This document shows, one piece after another, positions 14,402-23,337 of a stretch of 64,000 nucleotides of DNA (its first letter is position 1; each line of letters opens with the position of its first letter). The notes below the pieces were generated by a model. The model was not told the DNA's origin and did not search any database. It worked only from the letters and a program-made list of their open reading frames with translations. The DNA is from Rhizobiaceae bacterium (GTDB lineage: Bacteria > Pseudomonadota > Alphaproteobacteria > Rhizobiales > Rhizobiaceae). The stretch covers positions 62,001 through 126,000 of the forward strand of contig JAEPMJ010000001.1 in assembly GCA_017644005.1 (NCBI GenBank), in the 5' to 3' direction. Both the position numbers and the translations under genes were made by a program.

Positions 14402-16166
14402 ACCTCAATCTCGGCACTTCGACCACTGCACCGGCCGGCTCCGCGACATCTGCGTTCTGACAATTCTGCTGCGGCCCTTCCAGCGGAAGTGCAACCCTCA
14501 CTTCGGTGCCCTTGCCCAGCGCGCTGCTGATCTCGAGCTTGCCGTCATGGAGTGCGACAAGACCCTTTACGAGCGACAATCCGAGACCGGCACCTTCGAA
14601 TTGACGCGAAACATCATTGCTCAGCTGTGTAAACGGTTGACCAAGCTTCGAAAGATCATCGCTTGCGATGCCTATGCCGTTGTCCGCTACAACAAAGTGA
14701 ACCGCCCCGTCTTGGCGAAAGACGTCGAGCGATACGGCGCCGCCTGCCGGGGTGAACTTGATCGCGTTGGTCAGCAGATTGATGATGATCTGCTGAACCG
14801 CACGACGGTCCGCGGTCATCTCGCGAACGCCGGGACGCACGGTCACGCTGAGTTCCAGGTCCTGAGCCGTCGCCTGGTGTGTCATCATCGAACCACATAG
14901 TTCCACGGCCTCATTGACGACGAACGGCTCCGGACGAATGCCATAGGTGCCGGCCTCTATCCTCGAAACATCCAGGATGGCATTGACCACCGAAAGCAGA
15001 TGATGGCCTGACTGGCTGATCATCCCGACATATTCGCGCTGCCGGTCAGCAAGGCTGCCTGCGAGGTCGTTCAACATCATGTCTGAAAACCCGATGATCG
15101 CATTCAACGGGGTCCTCAGTTCATGGCTGACTGCTGCTAGGAACCTGCTCTTGGTAATTTCTATGCTATCGGCGGCATCTCGCGCTTCCCGGAGCTCGTC
15201 CCGCAAGCGCATCGCCTCCGAGGTATCGCGAACCTGAAGGGTAATCAGCCCATCGGCTCGCGACACATGGAGCAGATCAAGCGCGACCGATACAAAACAC
15301 TCGCCCGCATCCGGCAACCGGTCATCGCGAACGCGAATTTTCAACTCCGTAGCTACGTCGCACCTGCCCGCTTTGATATCCGCAAGCGCGTTCACCAATG
15401 CGATGCGGTCGGCAACATGAACACGCTCGAACAACGAACGCCCGACAAGCAAACCTCCCGTGAGACCGAATAGCTTTCCTGCTGCGTTCGTTGCGTCAAT
15501 GATCTCGCCGCTGCAGGACAGTGAAATGACCGGGGCATCGAACTTCGCGTCGAGGCCGAGCATCTTTCCATCCTCAACCCGATCGCGGCGATCGGCGATC
15601 GTAAGGCGGGGTATGGTGAGGGCAATATAGAGGCATGGCGCCAACCATCCCCATACCGACATGGAAAGCCAGGATTGTATGAGGTGCGGAGAAACCGCCG
15701 CTGAAAGCGCGAATGCGGCGCACGCGGCAACAGTGCCGCCCGCCGCCCGCATCCTCGAAGATGAAATCCACCAGGGTTCGAATACAAGCGCCGCGGCCAG
15801 CAGGGCAGCCGGTGTCGCCATGCCGCCGCTTCCGGCTATCGCCACGGAAACCGCGACGACAGCGCAGAACAGGGCAATCGGTTCGGCAAAGGTCCTGTTG
15901 CCGGTTGCCGCCACGATCGCTGCTCCTATCCAGGTCAACGCAAAGACAGCGCAGGCAGCGGCCATCAGGATCGGCCCGGAAACGAACGATGCAAATGCGG
16001 GCAGAACTGCGGGCGCGACAACGAAGGGAGATGCGAGCAGAACGCCAACCAACCGTTTCAGCCTGGCCCGCTCCGCATCGCCCCGCACCTGACCGGTAAT
16101 CAGGCGCTCAAAACCGGCATCGATGCCGGCGGGCCAGGATCCGTTTCGGGTTTCTGTAATACTCAA
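14370..16166 (-). CDS. Membrane sensor histidine kinase, DivJ/PleC-like
   Basis: This 598-residue kinase has an N-terminal part (about 40-190) with six or so membrane helices, a PAS-type domain (about 210-320, DAKFDAPVISLSCSGEIIDA), and HisKA with the phospho-acceptor His in FLAAVSHELRTPLNAIIGFS. The HATPase domain has the N box NLLTNAIKF, the G1 box VADNGIGI and the G2 box GAGLGLSLVKGL. The H-box wording is that of the DivJ/PleC/PdhS family, which controls DivK and cell-cycle polarity in alphaproteobacteria. Assigning DivJ itself is an inference. The C-terminal about 30 residues extend past the catalytic domain. Confidence 0.88.
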   Translation of the reverse strand: MSITETRNGSWPAGIDAGFERLITGQVRGDAERARLKRLVGVLLASPFVVAPAVLPAFASFVSGPILMAAACAVFALTWIGAAIVAATGNRTFAEPIALFCAVVAVSVAIAGSGGMATPAALLAAALVFEPWWISSSRMRAAGGTVAACAAFALSAAVSPHLIQSWLSMSVWGWLAPCLYIALTIPRLTIADRRDRVEDGKMLGLDAKFDAPVISLSCSGEIIDATNAAGKLFGLTGGLLVGRSLFERVHVADRIALVNALADIKAGRCDVATELKIRVRDDRLPDAGECFVSVALDLLHVSRADGLITLQVRDTSEAMRLRDELREARDAADSIEITKSRFLAAVSHELRTPLNAIIGFSDMMLNDLAGSLADRQREYVGMISQSGHHLLSVVNAILDVSRIEAGTYGIRPEPFVVNEAVELCGSMMTHQATAQDLELSVTVRPGVREMTADRRAVQQIIINLLTNAIKFTPAGGAVSLDVFRQDGAVHFVVADNGIGIASDDLSKLGQPFTQLSNDVSRQFEGAGLGLSLVKGLVALHDGKLEISSALGKGTEVRVALPLEGPQQNCQNADVAEPAGAVVEVPRLRFEDEKIRKTA

Positions 16167-16595
16167 CTGAACGCGCTCGCACTGTGCCCGCGTGGCGGGT
16201 CGAATTGGTTGAATGCGAGCCTCGCATCCAGCTTTTAAGGAATGGATAAATCTGCCCGTGCCCGAAGCGACGAAAAGCCCAAACTCGGCAGGAATTGCCT
16301 CAAATGCCGATAGAGTTCGTTTGATGGTAAACAGAGGGTAAGGTGCGCCAGCGGCACCGCCAGTTGCCCGATGACCGTCTCCCAGGAACGAAATACGTTA
16401 TTCGCCAGCATGTTAGGTGGTTACGCAACCGTGAACAGAGAAAGGCACATCTGGTTCGATATTGCCCGATCCCGCGTTCGCTAAAATTCGAATCAAATCT
16501 CGCTAAAAAGCGCTCTCCACGCTCAAGGCGTCCTTTGCAACTGGTCGCTACGTTGCCGTCATGCAAAGGCGTGGGGAACGCCAAAGAGGGACGTT
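16167..16595. other. Intergenic region between the kinase and DUF5330 genes
   Basis: This 429-base gap lies between divergently oriented genes. It has an AT-rich stretch near 16480-16515 with repeats of CTAAAA and a weak, two-mismatch CtrA-like arrangement near 16326-16342. I see no coding region with credible codon use, no RNA gene and no repeat. Confidence 0.4.
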
Positions 16596-16910
16596 ATGGG
16601 TTTCATCATCAGATCGGTATTCTGGCTATCGCTGGTGCTTCTCCTGGTGCCAATCGGTGGCAACGGCGCACACAACGAAGATATGGTAGGTCCACTCGAC
16701 GCATTTTTCGCAGCGCGCGGAGCGGTAAGCGACCTGGCCGGCATGTGCGACCGCAAACCCGACGTTTGCGAAGTCGGTAAATCGGTAATCCACACCATAG
16801 GCATGCGGGCGCGCGAAGGCGCACGGATGGCAATGGCTGCGATCGAGGAAAAGGGCCCTGTCGGAGCCGACTCTGAACTCACTACTGGCAGTGTCCCCGC
16901 GAACGAATAA
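16596..16910 (+). CDS. DUF5330 domain protein
   Basis: This 104-residue protein has an N-terminal membrane or signal segment (FIIRSVFWLSLVLLLVPIGG) and a short soluble part. Two cysteines in MCDRKPDVCEVG could form a disulfide in the periplasm. The layout AARGAVSDLAGMCDR.PDVC..G is that of the rhizobial DUF5330 family. ATG 16596 follows GAGGGACGTT, an acceptable ribosome site. The function is unknown. The tail is short and polar. Confidence 0.85.
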   Translation: MGFIIRSVFWLSLVLLLVPIGGNGAHNEDMVGPLDAFFAARGAVSDLAGMCDRKPDVCEVGKSVIHTIGMRAREGARMAMAAIEEKGPVGADSELTTGSVPANE

Positions 16911-16961
16911 TTCCGTCCGGATTTACGTGACGAATAGGCACTTGCCCCTTAAATGTGGGGT

Positions 16962-17393
16962 ATGACCGACACCTCCATTGACAATATTCGCCAGGATTTC
17001 GAGTTCCTCGACGACTGGGAAGAGCGATACCGCTACATAATCGACCTCGGAGCCGCCCTGCAGCCCTACCCCGACGAGCTCCGCGATGATGCCCACAAAG
17101 TCCGCGGCTGCGTTAGCCAGGTTTGGCTAGCGGTCGATCGGCGCGACGGTGCTGACCCGACCATCCACCTGCGGGGGGATTCGGACGCACATATTGTCCG
17201 CGGCCTGGTGGCAATCGTGCTTGCACTCTTTTCAGGTCGAAGGGCCTCCGAAATCGTCTCAACCGATGCCGAGGCTACTTTCCGGCAGTTCGGGCTTGAC
17301 GAACATCTTACGCCGCAGCGCGCAAACGGCCTTCGGTCCATGGTGAAGCGTATTCGAGATGAAGCCCAAGCCGCACTGGTTGAATCGGCTTAG
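16962..17393 (+). CDS. sufE: SufE-family cysteine desulfurase sulfur acceptor
   Basis: This 143-residue protein accepts persulfide sulfur from SufS for Fe-S cluster assembly. The family core is complete: DFEFLDDWEERYRYIIDLG at the start, the active cysteine in KVRGCVSQVW, HLRGDSDAHIVRGLVAIVLA, and LTPQRANGLRSMVKRI near the end. I prefer ATG 16962 because MTDTSIDNIR..F is the usual start. The frame opens nine bases earlier. No suf operon is adjacent, which is common for this housekeeping paralogue. The TAG stop overlaps the convergent DUF6456 gene by four bases. Confidence 0.93.
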   Translation: MTDTSIDNIRQDFEFLDDWEERYRYIIDLGAALQPYPDELRDDAHKVRGCVSQVWLAVDRRDGADPTIHLRGDSDAHIVRGLVAIVLALFSGRRASEIVSTDAEATFRQFGLDEHLTPQRANGLRSMVKRIRDEAQAALVESA

Positions 17394-18184
17394 CTGAGGC
17401 TAGGCCGGTAATCTTCGGTGCCCCAGTGCAGCAGGGACGAGCGGCGCGCAGTCTCCTTCTTCCGTTCCGGAAAATAGTGCCGGGAAAGCGCGCCAAGTGC
17501 CGTTTTGAGTACCACCTTGGCAGATCGCGCAGGCCAGCCGCGCTCCCGCTCGACCCGGTCCAAGCCCTTGAGATAACAACAGATGTCGACCAATACGCCG
17601 GCCAGCTCCGGCTCCATGGAACCAATGGCACGTTCGACTCGCTGCCGTGCCGCAATCGCCGTGTCCGTCAATTCTGCTTTGCCGCCGCGCTCGCCGCTTT
17701 TCCTGCCTGACGCCACCGGCGCGCGCCAGCTTCCTCCAATTGCCGGCAGCAATTGTCCGCGCGTGTAATCGGAGCGGAGCCTCTCGCCGGATTCGAACTC
17801 GTCGGCCGTCAGGAACGGCTCGCCGTTGCGGCTTCTTCGGCGCGCGATGGTCGCAAGTGGCGACTCGCGGTGATTGACCATCACCGTCGACTTGGCTCCT
17901 TCCACCTCCAGGGTGCGCGTCGTCATCTCACGATGCTGGGCCTGGAAATCCTCGGCTCCTTCCAGGTGGCGCCGGCCAAATGCCACACCGCTTTCAGAAA
18001 GCGCGAGAAAGGCACCCTGTTTTGTCAGCAGCCCGCGCCGGGCAATGGCCGCAAGCGATACCGACGATACGGTGATCGACCCGCGGCTGTTTCTAAGGAC
18101 CAGTCTCTCTTGGCTGGCGACCTGCGAACAGGAAGCGCGCCCCGCGCCGAGGAACCGCACTATGCGGAGCTCATCAGCTGCCAT
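17390..18184 (-). CDS. DUF6456 domain protein, putative DNA-binding regulator
   Basis: This 264-residue protein ends in the DUF6456 region: ARQRVERAIGSMEPELAGVL, then VDICCYLKGLDRVERERGWP, then ARSAKVVLKTALGALSRHY. The middle has a basic stretch (ATIARRRSRNGEPFLTADEF) that resembles a winged-helix or HTH segment, as in RNA polymerase-associated or replication-linked factors. It lies 20 bases after the DnaA-like gene on the same strand, so the two are probably one transcript. Function is inferred only from its DNA-binding look and neighbours. Confidence 0.8.
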   Translation of the reverse strand: MAADELRIVRFLGAGRASCSQVASQERLVLRNSRGSITVSSVSLAAIARRGLLTKQGAFLALSESGVAFGRRHLEGAEDFQAQHREMTTRTLEVEGAKSTVMVNHRESPLATIARRRSRNGEPFLTADEFESGERLRSDYTRGQLLPAIGGSWRAPVASGRKSGERGGKAELTDTAIAARQRVERAIGSMEPELAGVLVDICCYLKGLDRVERERGWPARSAKVVLKTALGALSRHYFPERKKETARRSSLLHWGTEDYRPSLS

Positions 18185-18204
18185 CGTTCTTCTCCGAAAC
18201 TGAA

Positions 18205-18690
18205 TCAGGTAAGCGTTCGACCGCGGAAGGCGGCGGTGACGATGCGCTCGGCGCGGGCGATTATCCGGTCGAAATCGTCGTCGTCGCGCAGATCCTCCAC
18301 CAGATGACAGGCATGCATGACTGTGGTGCGATCCCGGCCAAACCCCTTGCCGATCTCAGTCATCGACATGCCAAGCACAACGTGCGCGACATACATGGCA
18401 ATCTGTCGTGCTCGTGAAATCGTATCCGCGCATCTTCCCGGCCGACGCAACTCGCGGCTAGGGATCTCAAAAATAGCGGCGGCTATCTCAATGACGCAGT
18501 CGCAGGCTTCGATCGCCCGCTCCTCGCGCAAATCCGACGCCGCACCGACGTAATGGTCAGCCTGTCCGAATTCGGGTCCCGATATTTGCGCACAACTTGC
18601 AGATGACACGAATGCCGCCTCCCTGACATAGGAATATTGTCCTTGTACCGCGAGACTCTGCAATTGTGAACATAACTGGAACACTCTCAA
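18205..18690 (-). CDS. Solo DnaA domain IV-like DNA-binding protein
   Basis: This 161-residue protein has its last 100 residues matching the C-terminal DnaA-box-binding domain (Bac_DnaA_C). Markers are RARQIAMYVAHVVLGMSMTE and the signature helix GFGRDRTTVMHACHLVEDLR. The AAA+ ATPase and DnaB-contact domains of real DnaA are absent. Such solo proteins are recurrent in Rhizobiales. They might compete for DnaA boxes or act as transcription factors (inference). The N-terminal start is uncertain because the first 45 residues lack family similarity. Confidence 0.82.
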   Translation of the reverse strand: MRVFQLCSQLQSLAVQGQYSYVREAAFVSSASCAQISGPEFGQADHYVGAASDLREERAIEACDCVIEIAAAIFEIPSRELRRPGRCADTISRARQIAMYVAHVVLGMSMTEIGKGFGRDRTTVMHACHLVEDLRDDDDFDRIIARAERIVTAAFRGRTLT

Positions 18691-18817
18691 GGCAGACTAT
18701 TCTTATCCCCTTGAAATAAAACGTATCTTTATGTCGAGATCGAAATATCCGAAGTGATTTATCCACGCCTGTCGCGTTGGCGTGATTTTCCTCGAAGTCA
18801 CATTCTTCGAGGAACCT

Positions 18818-19117
18818 ATGGGTCACCTAGACGCGGAAAAAGCGGCCTTCCAGAGCCGCAAGTCCAAAGAGACAAGCGACGCCCGCGCAGCCGCGGCGCT
18901 TCAACTTTCCTGCGGCATTGACTTCTTTGCAGCGCTTGAGGCACCGGATCGAGCCCGCATGGAAATCTGCAAGCGTATAGAACGACTCCTCAGGCGTGAG
19001 CGGTTGCGCGGCCTCCACAAGCACTGGAGTTACGATCTCAACCGGCACATTGCGCTGAAGCAGGCGCGTGACCGCCTTGCCAGAAAGACAAAAGGCGGGC
19101 CCAAAGCCCGCCTTTGA
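18818..19117 (+). CDS. Small conserved basic protein, unknown function
   Basis: This 99-residue helical, basic protein begins MGHLDAEKAAFQSRKSKETS. Its second half is RIERLLRRERLRGLHKHWSY followed by DLNRHIALKQARDRLA. A GAGGA ribosome site five bases before ATG 18818 fixes the start. The HWSYDLNRHIALKQA wording is one I have seen in rhizobial hypothetical proteins, so it is likely real and conserved. Its final codons form one arm of the mucR terminator hairpin. The charged helices suggest nucleic-acid or regulatory-protein contact, but no function is known. Confidence 0.7.
   Translation: MGHLDAEKAAFQSRKSKETSDARAAAALQLSCGIDFFAALEAPDRARMEICKRIERLLRRERLRGLHKHWSYDLNRHIALKQARDRLARKTKGGPKARL
19091..19115 (-). 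terminator. Intrinsic terminator of mucR, embedded in a convergent gene
   Basis: A perfect 10-bp inverted repeat (AAAGGCGGGC, 5-base loop, GCCCGCCTTT) is followed on the minus strand by TTTGTCTTTC, a reasonable U-rich tail. It lies 22 bases after the mucR stop. The stem is made from the last codons of the plus-strand 99-residue gene. Confidence 0.75.
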
Positions 19118-19136
19118 GACGATCCTGAGGGATCGA

Positions 19137-19565
19137 TTATTTGGATTTGCGCTTGCGACCGAGTCCCATCTTTTTCGCCAGTTGGGAGCGCGCAGCGGCA
19201 TAGCTCGGCGCCACCATCGGATAGCCGGCGTCCAGACCCCACTTCTCCCGGTACTCTTCCGGGGTAAGACCATAGTGCGTCATCAGGTGGCGCTTCAGGG
19301 ATTTGAACTTCTTCCCGTCTTCAAGACAGATGATGTAGTCCTCGAAGACAGAACGTTTCGGATTTACCGCAGGCTTCGGCTTCTCGGCGGGCGCACTGTC
19401 GGCTCCACCGCCAACGCGCGCAAGTGCGGCGTGAATGTCGGAGATCAGCCCGGGCAAATCGCCAATTTGTACGGGATTGTTGCTGACATAAGCGGCAACT
19501 ACGTCCGCCGTTAGTTCGATAAGATTGTCGTCAGGTTGTTGTGATGCAGCGACTGCATTTTCCAT
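19137..19565 (-). CDS. mucR: MucR/Ros family zinc-finger transcriptional regulator
   Basis: This 142-residue global regulator binds AT-rich DNA and controls exopolysaccharide, motility and virulence or symbiosis genes in rhizobia and Brucella. The N-terminal oligomerisation part is [20 protein letters not shown]. The single zinc finger reads [20 protein letters not shown] with THY next, giving Cys, Asp and two His as metal ligands (the C-x2-D type known in rhizobial MucR proteins). The conserved [13 protein letters not shown] follows, and the C-terminus is basic. I choose ATG 19565 over a frame start four codons earlier. Autoregulation is usual for the family. Confidence 0.95.
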   Translation of the reverse strand: MENAVAASQQPDDNLIELTADVVAAYVSNNPVQIGDLPGLISDIHAALARVGGGADSAPAEKPKPAVNPKRSVFEDYIICLEDGKKFKSLKRHLMTHYGLTPEEYREKWGLDAGYPMVAPSYAAARSQLAKKMGLGRKRKSK

Positions 19566-19808
19566 CGTTAGCCCCAATGTATTCCAGTTTCAGAAGGCGC
19601 CATGCACCTTTCGTGGTTTGCACGATCGCTCTCGCCGTTTCCCAGCGTATTTTGTACATCGATCGTATCCCTCAATTGCTCCTGCAAAGGTAAAAGTCAA
19701 ATCATTCTTTGCATCTACATGCACAATTCCACTATTTCGCTGTCATGCGACCGCTTAAATTAGTCAACTTTTATTACAGTGGATCGAATCTCGGATGACG
19801 CAGCGCAT

Positions 19809-20168
19809 CTAAGATTTTTTCTTGGAATCGGCGTCCGGGACTTTGGGCATTTCATCGAGGATGGACTTGTCCCATAGCCTGTAGCCGACAGCATAGGCCG
19901 CCTTGGCCAAAAGGTGCGCCGAAACGGGTGCCGTCAGCATAATAAATGCCACTGCAGCCAGAGCGCGAAGCGTCGTAGCCGGGTCATAGGAGACCACCGC
20001 GAGTGCGATCAGCATTGCACCCGAGCCGACTGTTCCGGCCTTCGAGGCTGCGTGCATCCGCGAATAGATATCGGGCAAACGGATCACACCGATTGCGGCC
20101 ACCAGCGCGAAAGCGGCGCCAATCACGATAAGAAATCCCGAAATATAGTTCTGGGCTTCCAAGATCAT
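19809..20168 (-). CDS. mrpG: Mrp Na+/H+ antiporter subunit G
   Basis: This 119-residue membrane protein has three helices ([34 protein letters not shown] and [18 protein letters not shown]). The MnhG signature [20 protein letters not shown] is intact. It is the smallest hydrophobic piece of the Mrp complex and is needed for assembly. Its ATG overlaps the stop of mrpF by four bases. It is the last gene of the operon. The C-terminus is polar and lysine-rich. Confidence 0.95.
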   Translation of the reverse strand: MILEAQNYISGFLIVIGAAFALVAAIGVIRLPDIYSRMHAASKAGTVGSGAMLIALAVVSYDPATTLRALAAVAFIMLTAPVSAHLLAKAAYAVGYRLWDKSILDEMPKVPDADSKKKS

Positions 20169-20500
20169 TTTGGCCTCTCGATATCCGGCTGCCTGTCCTC
20201 TTCAATGCTGGTTTCTCCGGCAGGCCCACGGGACAGGATAAAGCGCGCTAGAGCAACTGTGGCGAGGAAACCGACAAGCGCAAGCGCGATAGCGATATCA
20301 AGATAGAGCGTGAAGCCGGTACGGATGCCGATAACGGCCAGAAAGCCGATAGCAACGGTGACCAGCAAATCAAGTGCCAGCACACGGTCCGGCAGGGTGG
20401 GGCCAACCACAAAGCGGAAGACCGCCACCAGAAACGACAGGCATAGCAGCCCGAGTGCTAACAGTTCGGCAATGTCCCTGAACTGTTCACCGCCACTCAA
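20165..20500 (-). CDS. mrpF: Mrp Na+/H+ antiporter subunit F
   Basis: This 111-residue protein has three membrane helices and the MnhF core [20 protein letters not shown]. It is part of the proton-path periphery in the Mrp complex. The C-terminal 25 residues are hydrophilic ([20 protein letters not shown]). Four-base ATGA overlaps join it to mrpE upstream and mrpG downstream, which indicates tight translational coupling. Confidence 0.95.
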   Translation of the reverse strand: MSGGEQFRDIAELLALGLLCLSFLVAVFRFVVGPTLPDRVLALDLLVTVAIGFLAVIGIRTGFTLYLDIAIALALVGFLATVALARFILSRGPAGETSIEEDRQPDIERPK

Positions 20501-20970
20501 CGGAATGCCTCCAGTATCTTGCGTTCGAAGCCCTCGGCAATGTCGGCCCGGGTCTGGTCGACGTCGGAGCAGTCTATCGCGTGAACATAAAGTGTCCGCC
20601 GGTCCTCGGAGACGTCGACCGACAGGGTGCCGGGCGTCAATGTAATCAGATTTGCAAGCAAAGTGATTTCACCGTCGCGATCCACCTTCATGGGATAGGC
20701 GAAGATTCCAGGGTTCACTTTCATGCGCGGCGACAGGACCAGCGTTGTTACACGCCAGGCCGAGAGAATGAGCTCATAAACGAACAGCGCCGCGAGCGAG
20801 ATAACCCGCCAGGAACGAGTCAGGTAGCCGACATAACCAACCTGCTCACGGATCAGGTAAAGCGCGCCGGCAGAGAGGATAAACCCGAAAATGAGGTTGG
20901 CCAGCGTGAATGACGCCGATACCGCTGCCCAGGCAATCGCCAGAAGCAGATTTATCAGGAACAAGCTCAT
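20497..20970 (-). CDS. mrpE: Mrp Na+/H+ antiporter subunit E
   Basis: This 157-residue protein has two N-terminal membrane helices ([20 protein letters not shown] onward) and a soluble C-terminal domain. The MnhE signature is [20 protein letters not shown] with VHAIDCSD next. In solved Mrp structures this subunit helps form the sodium-side module. It overlaps mrpD and mrpF by four bases each. Length is normal. Confidence 0.95.
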   Translation of the reverse strand: MSLFLINLLLAIAWAAVSASFTLANLIFGFILSAGALYLIREQVGYVGYLTRSWRVISLAALFVYELILSAWRVTTLVLSPRMKVNPGIFAYPMKVDRDGEITLLANLITLTPGTLSVDVSEDRRTLYVHAIDCSDVDQTRADIAEGFERKILEAFR

Positions 20971-22535
20971 TGCGTGACCTCCGCGGAGAAGACAGCGCTT
21001 GCATATGCGCCGGGTTCGAGCAGGCCGGAGGCTGCAAACTGGGCTGCAGCTATGACCGGCTCAGGCCAGATGCCGAGGACGGCAATAGGCACGCACAATA
21101 GCAAAACAGCCATTTGCGTGCTTGCAGTAACCGACAATGCCGTTCTGCCGGCTGCGTCGCCGTCGTTGCCGGCCCGCCAGAAGACCAACACAAACAGCCG
21201 ACCCAGCGCCAGCGTTGTCAGCAGGCCCGTGACCAGAATGGCCGACGCAAGCCACCAGCTGCCGTCGGCGAGCGATGCCTGAACCAGCATGACCTTTGGC
21301 CACAGCCCGGACCCAGGCGGCAACCCGGCAGCCGCCAGTACGAGGAACAAGGCAATTGCCGCCATCATCGGGTTGGTTCGGTACAAGCCCGCGAGTTCGC
21401 TCAGCACGTAGCTGCCTCCGGCACGTCGAATCTGACCGGCCATCAGATAGAGCGCAGTCATCACAAGCATCGAATGAACCGCGTAGACAATCGAGCCTGC
21501 AAGTCCGACATCCGATCCCAGCCCGATGCCGGCCAGCATGAAGCCGATACCCGACACCACGACAAAACCCAGCAGCCTGCGAATGTCGGACTGTGCCAAA
21601 GCTCCCAGTATCCCGATCAGCATGGTTCCGATAGCAATCCACACGATCAGGCTTGAAAGGATTGCGTGTTCCGGCGGGAACAGCATGACGAGTATGCGCA
21701 TCAGCGCATAGACACCTACCTTGGTGAGCAAACCTGCGAAGAGCGCGGCCACGACAATACGCGGCGTGTGATAAGAGGCCGGCAGCCAGAAATTCAACGG
21801 AAAGGCTGCGGCTTTCATGCTGAAGGCAATCAGATAGAGCGTCGCCAATGTCACCAGCGGCGCGCTTGTGCGCAACTGGGACGCCTTCAGCGCCACGTCA
21901 GCCATATTGAGCGTGCCGAAAATGCCGTAGAGATAACCGGTTGCGATCAGGAAGAGCGTCGTCGCGACCAGATTAAGAATGGCGTATTTGGTTGCTCCGT
22001 CGATCTGTCGCTTGCCCGACCCAAGAATGATCAGGCCAAACGAAGCAATCAGAAACACCTCGAACCAGACGTAGAGATTGAAGATGTCGCCGGTGAGGAA
22101 CGAACCGTTCACGCCGGCCAGCATAAGCAGCATGAAGGCGTAGAAACCGTATCGGCGACCAACGAAATTGACTGTTCCGACAGAGAAGATGCCGCAAACC
22201 AATGCAACCAGCCCTGCTGTTGCAACCAGCGTGGCACCCAGCATATCCGCTACAAACGAGATGCCGAACGGTGGCAGCCACCGGCCCATGGTCATAACCA
22301 CCGGTCCGCCGGTCCATACATGAACCAACAGGCCAACATCCACGCAAAAGAGAATGGCAAGCGATGCAATGGCTATCCGCGGCTGCGTCTCCGTGCGATG
22401 CCGCAGCATCAGAAGTACCGCGCCAAACAGAAGCGGCAACGCAACCGGTGCAATCACCAGCCAGTCCAGCGCGGGCACCGGCTCCAGGATCATCGCCTGC
22501 GAAAGATCTACCGACTTCGACTGCGCAGCCGCCAT
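20967..22535 (-). CDS. mrpD: Mrp Na+/H+ antiporter subunit D
   Basis: This 522-residue homologue of complex I antiporter-like subunits has about 14 membrane helices. The key glutamate lies in FNLYVWFEVFLIASFG and the key lysine of the broken helix in SMKAAAFPLNFWLPASYHTP. A second lysine lies in FAGLLTKVGVYALM. These form the proton channel. The gene starts three bases after the mrpC stop. All expected charged residues seem present, so the subunit is probably functional. Confidence 0.96.
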   Translation of the reverse strand: MAAAQSKSVDLSQAMILEPVPALDWLVIAPVALPLLFGAVLLMLRHRTETQPRIAIASLAILFCVDVGLLVHVWTGGPVVMTMGRWLPPFGISFVADMLGATLVATAGLVALVCGIFSVGTVNFVGRRYGFYAFMLLMLAGVNGSFLTGDIFNLYVWFEVFLIASFGLIILGSGKRQIDGATKYAILNLVATTLFLIATGYLYGIFGTLNMADVALKASQLRTSAPLVTLATLYLIAFSMKAAAFPLNFWLPASYHTPRIVVAALFAGLLTKVGVYALMRILVMLFPPEHAILSSLIVWIAIGTMLIGILGALAQSDIRRLLGFVVVSGIGFMLAGIGLGSDVGLAGSIVYAVHSMLVMTALYLMAGQIRRAGGSYVLSELAGLYRTNPMMAAIALFLVLAAAGLPPGSGLWPKVMLVQASLADGSWWLASAILVTGLLTTLALGRLFVLVFWRAGNDGDAAGRTALSVTASTQMAVLLLCVPIAVLGIWPEPVIAAAQFAASGLLEPGAYASAVFSAEVTQ

Positions 22536-22538
22536 TGA

Positions 22539-22916
22539 TCAATATCCCATAGGCGGCAGACCGTCATCGACGGGCTCTGCAACGCGCATTTCTTCAGTAT
22601 CGTCGGTGCCAAGCTCCTGATAGGCGCGGTAGGTGAGCACCAAGAGGAAGGCGAACAGGGAAAACGAGATGACGATCGCCGTCAGCACCAGAGCCTGCGG
22701 CAGAGGGTTTGCGATCATCTCAGCAGGCACTGAAAGGTGATTCGGGATGATCGGCGGCACCTCCCGCGTCAATCTGCCTGCAGTGAAAATAAGAAGATTC
22801 ACCGCATTGCTGAGGATCGCCGTCCCAAGCAGTATGCGGATGATATGTTTGGATAGCAGCAGATATACCGCCACCGCGAAGAAAATACCGACAAGAGCGG
22901 AAAAGGCCGTTTCCAT
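22539..22916 (-). CDS. mrpC: Mrp Na+/H+ antiporter subunit C
   Basis: This 125-residue NuoK-like protein has three membrane helices. The first (FSALVGIFFAVAVYLLLSKH) is followed by IIRILLGTAILSNAVNLLIF and the conserved PLPQALVLTAIVISFSLFAF with LLVLTYRAYQ. Its stop-side neighbour mrpD starts almost at once, and its ATG shares one base with the mrpB stop. Confidence 0.95.
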   Translation of the reverse strand: METAFSALVGIFFAVAVYLLLSKHIIRILLGTAILSNAVNLLIFTAGRLTREVPPIIPNHLSVPAEMIANPLPQALVLTAIVISFSLFAFLLVLTYRAYQELGTDDTEEMRVAEPVDDGLPPMGY

Positions 22917-23335
22917 CAGTCCTCCTCACGCTCTTCGAGTGCAAGGGCGATGCTGGTGAGTGACCCCAACACGACCAGATAAACGCCGATATCAAACACA
23001 AGCGGCGTCGAGAGATCGACGGTTACACCAAGAATGGAGGCCTCGGTCCACAAACCCGTCATGAACGGTAGTGAACCGAACATGGACAGCGCGCCCGAAA
23101 TGGTAGCGATGAGAAGCCCGAAGCCGGAAATGCTCATCGGGTGGAAGTAGAGGGCCCGGCGTACCGGCGACACGCCGCAGGCAATACCGTAGATCGCGAA
23201 TGCAGAGGCAGCAATCAGCCCACCGATAAAGCCCCCGCCTGGCTCGTTGTGCCCGCGCAACAGCACAAAGACCGAAAACAGCACCATCAAGCTGGTGAGG
23301 TACGGTGCCATCGTACGAAAGATAAGCGTCCGCAT
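22916..23335 (-). CDS. mrpB: Mrp Na+/H+ antiporter subunit B
   Basis: This 139-residue four-helix MnhB protein has the signature [20 protein letters not shown] and the lysine- and arginine-poor helices of the family. In many rhizobial pha1 operons A and B are fused into one large phaAB gene. Here B is separate and starts two bases after the mrpA stop, so the architecture is the seven-gene group 1 Mrp type. Confidence 0.95.
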   Translation of the reverse strand: MRTLIFRTMAPYLTSLMVLFSVFVLLRGHNEPGGGFIGGLIAASAFAIYGIACGVSPVRRALYFHPMSISGFGLLIATISGALSMFGSLPFMTGLWTEASILGVTVDLSTPLVFDIGVYLVVLGSLTSIALALEEREED

Positions 23336-23337
23336 CT

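Noticed and set aside
21666..22538. Plus-strand 290-codon frame antisense to mrpD
   Set aside because: Composition dominated by Gln, His and Arg, the mirror of hydrophobic codons. It is a shadow of a membrane protein gene.
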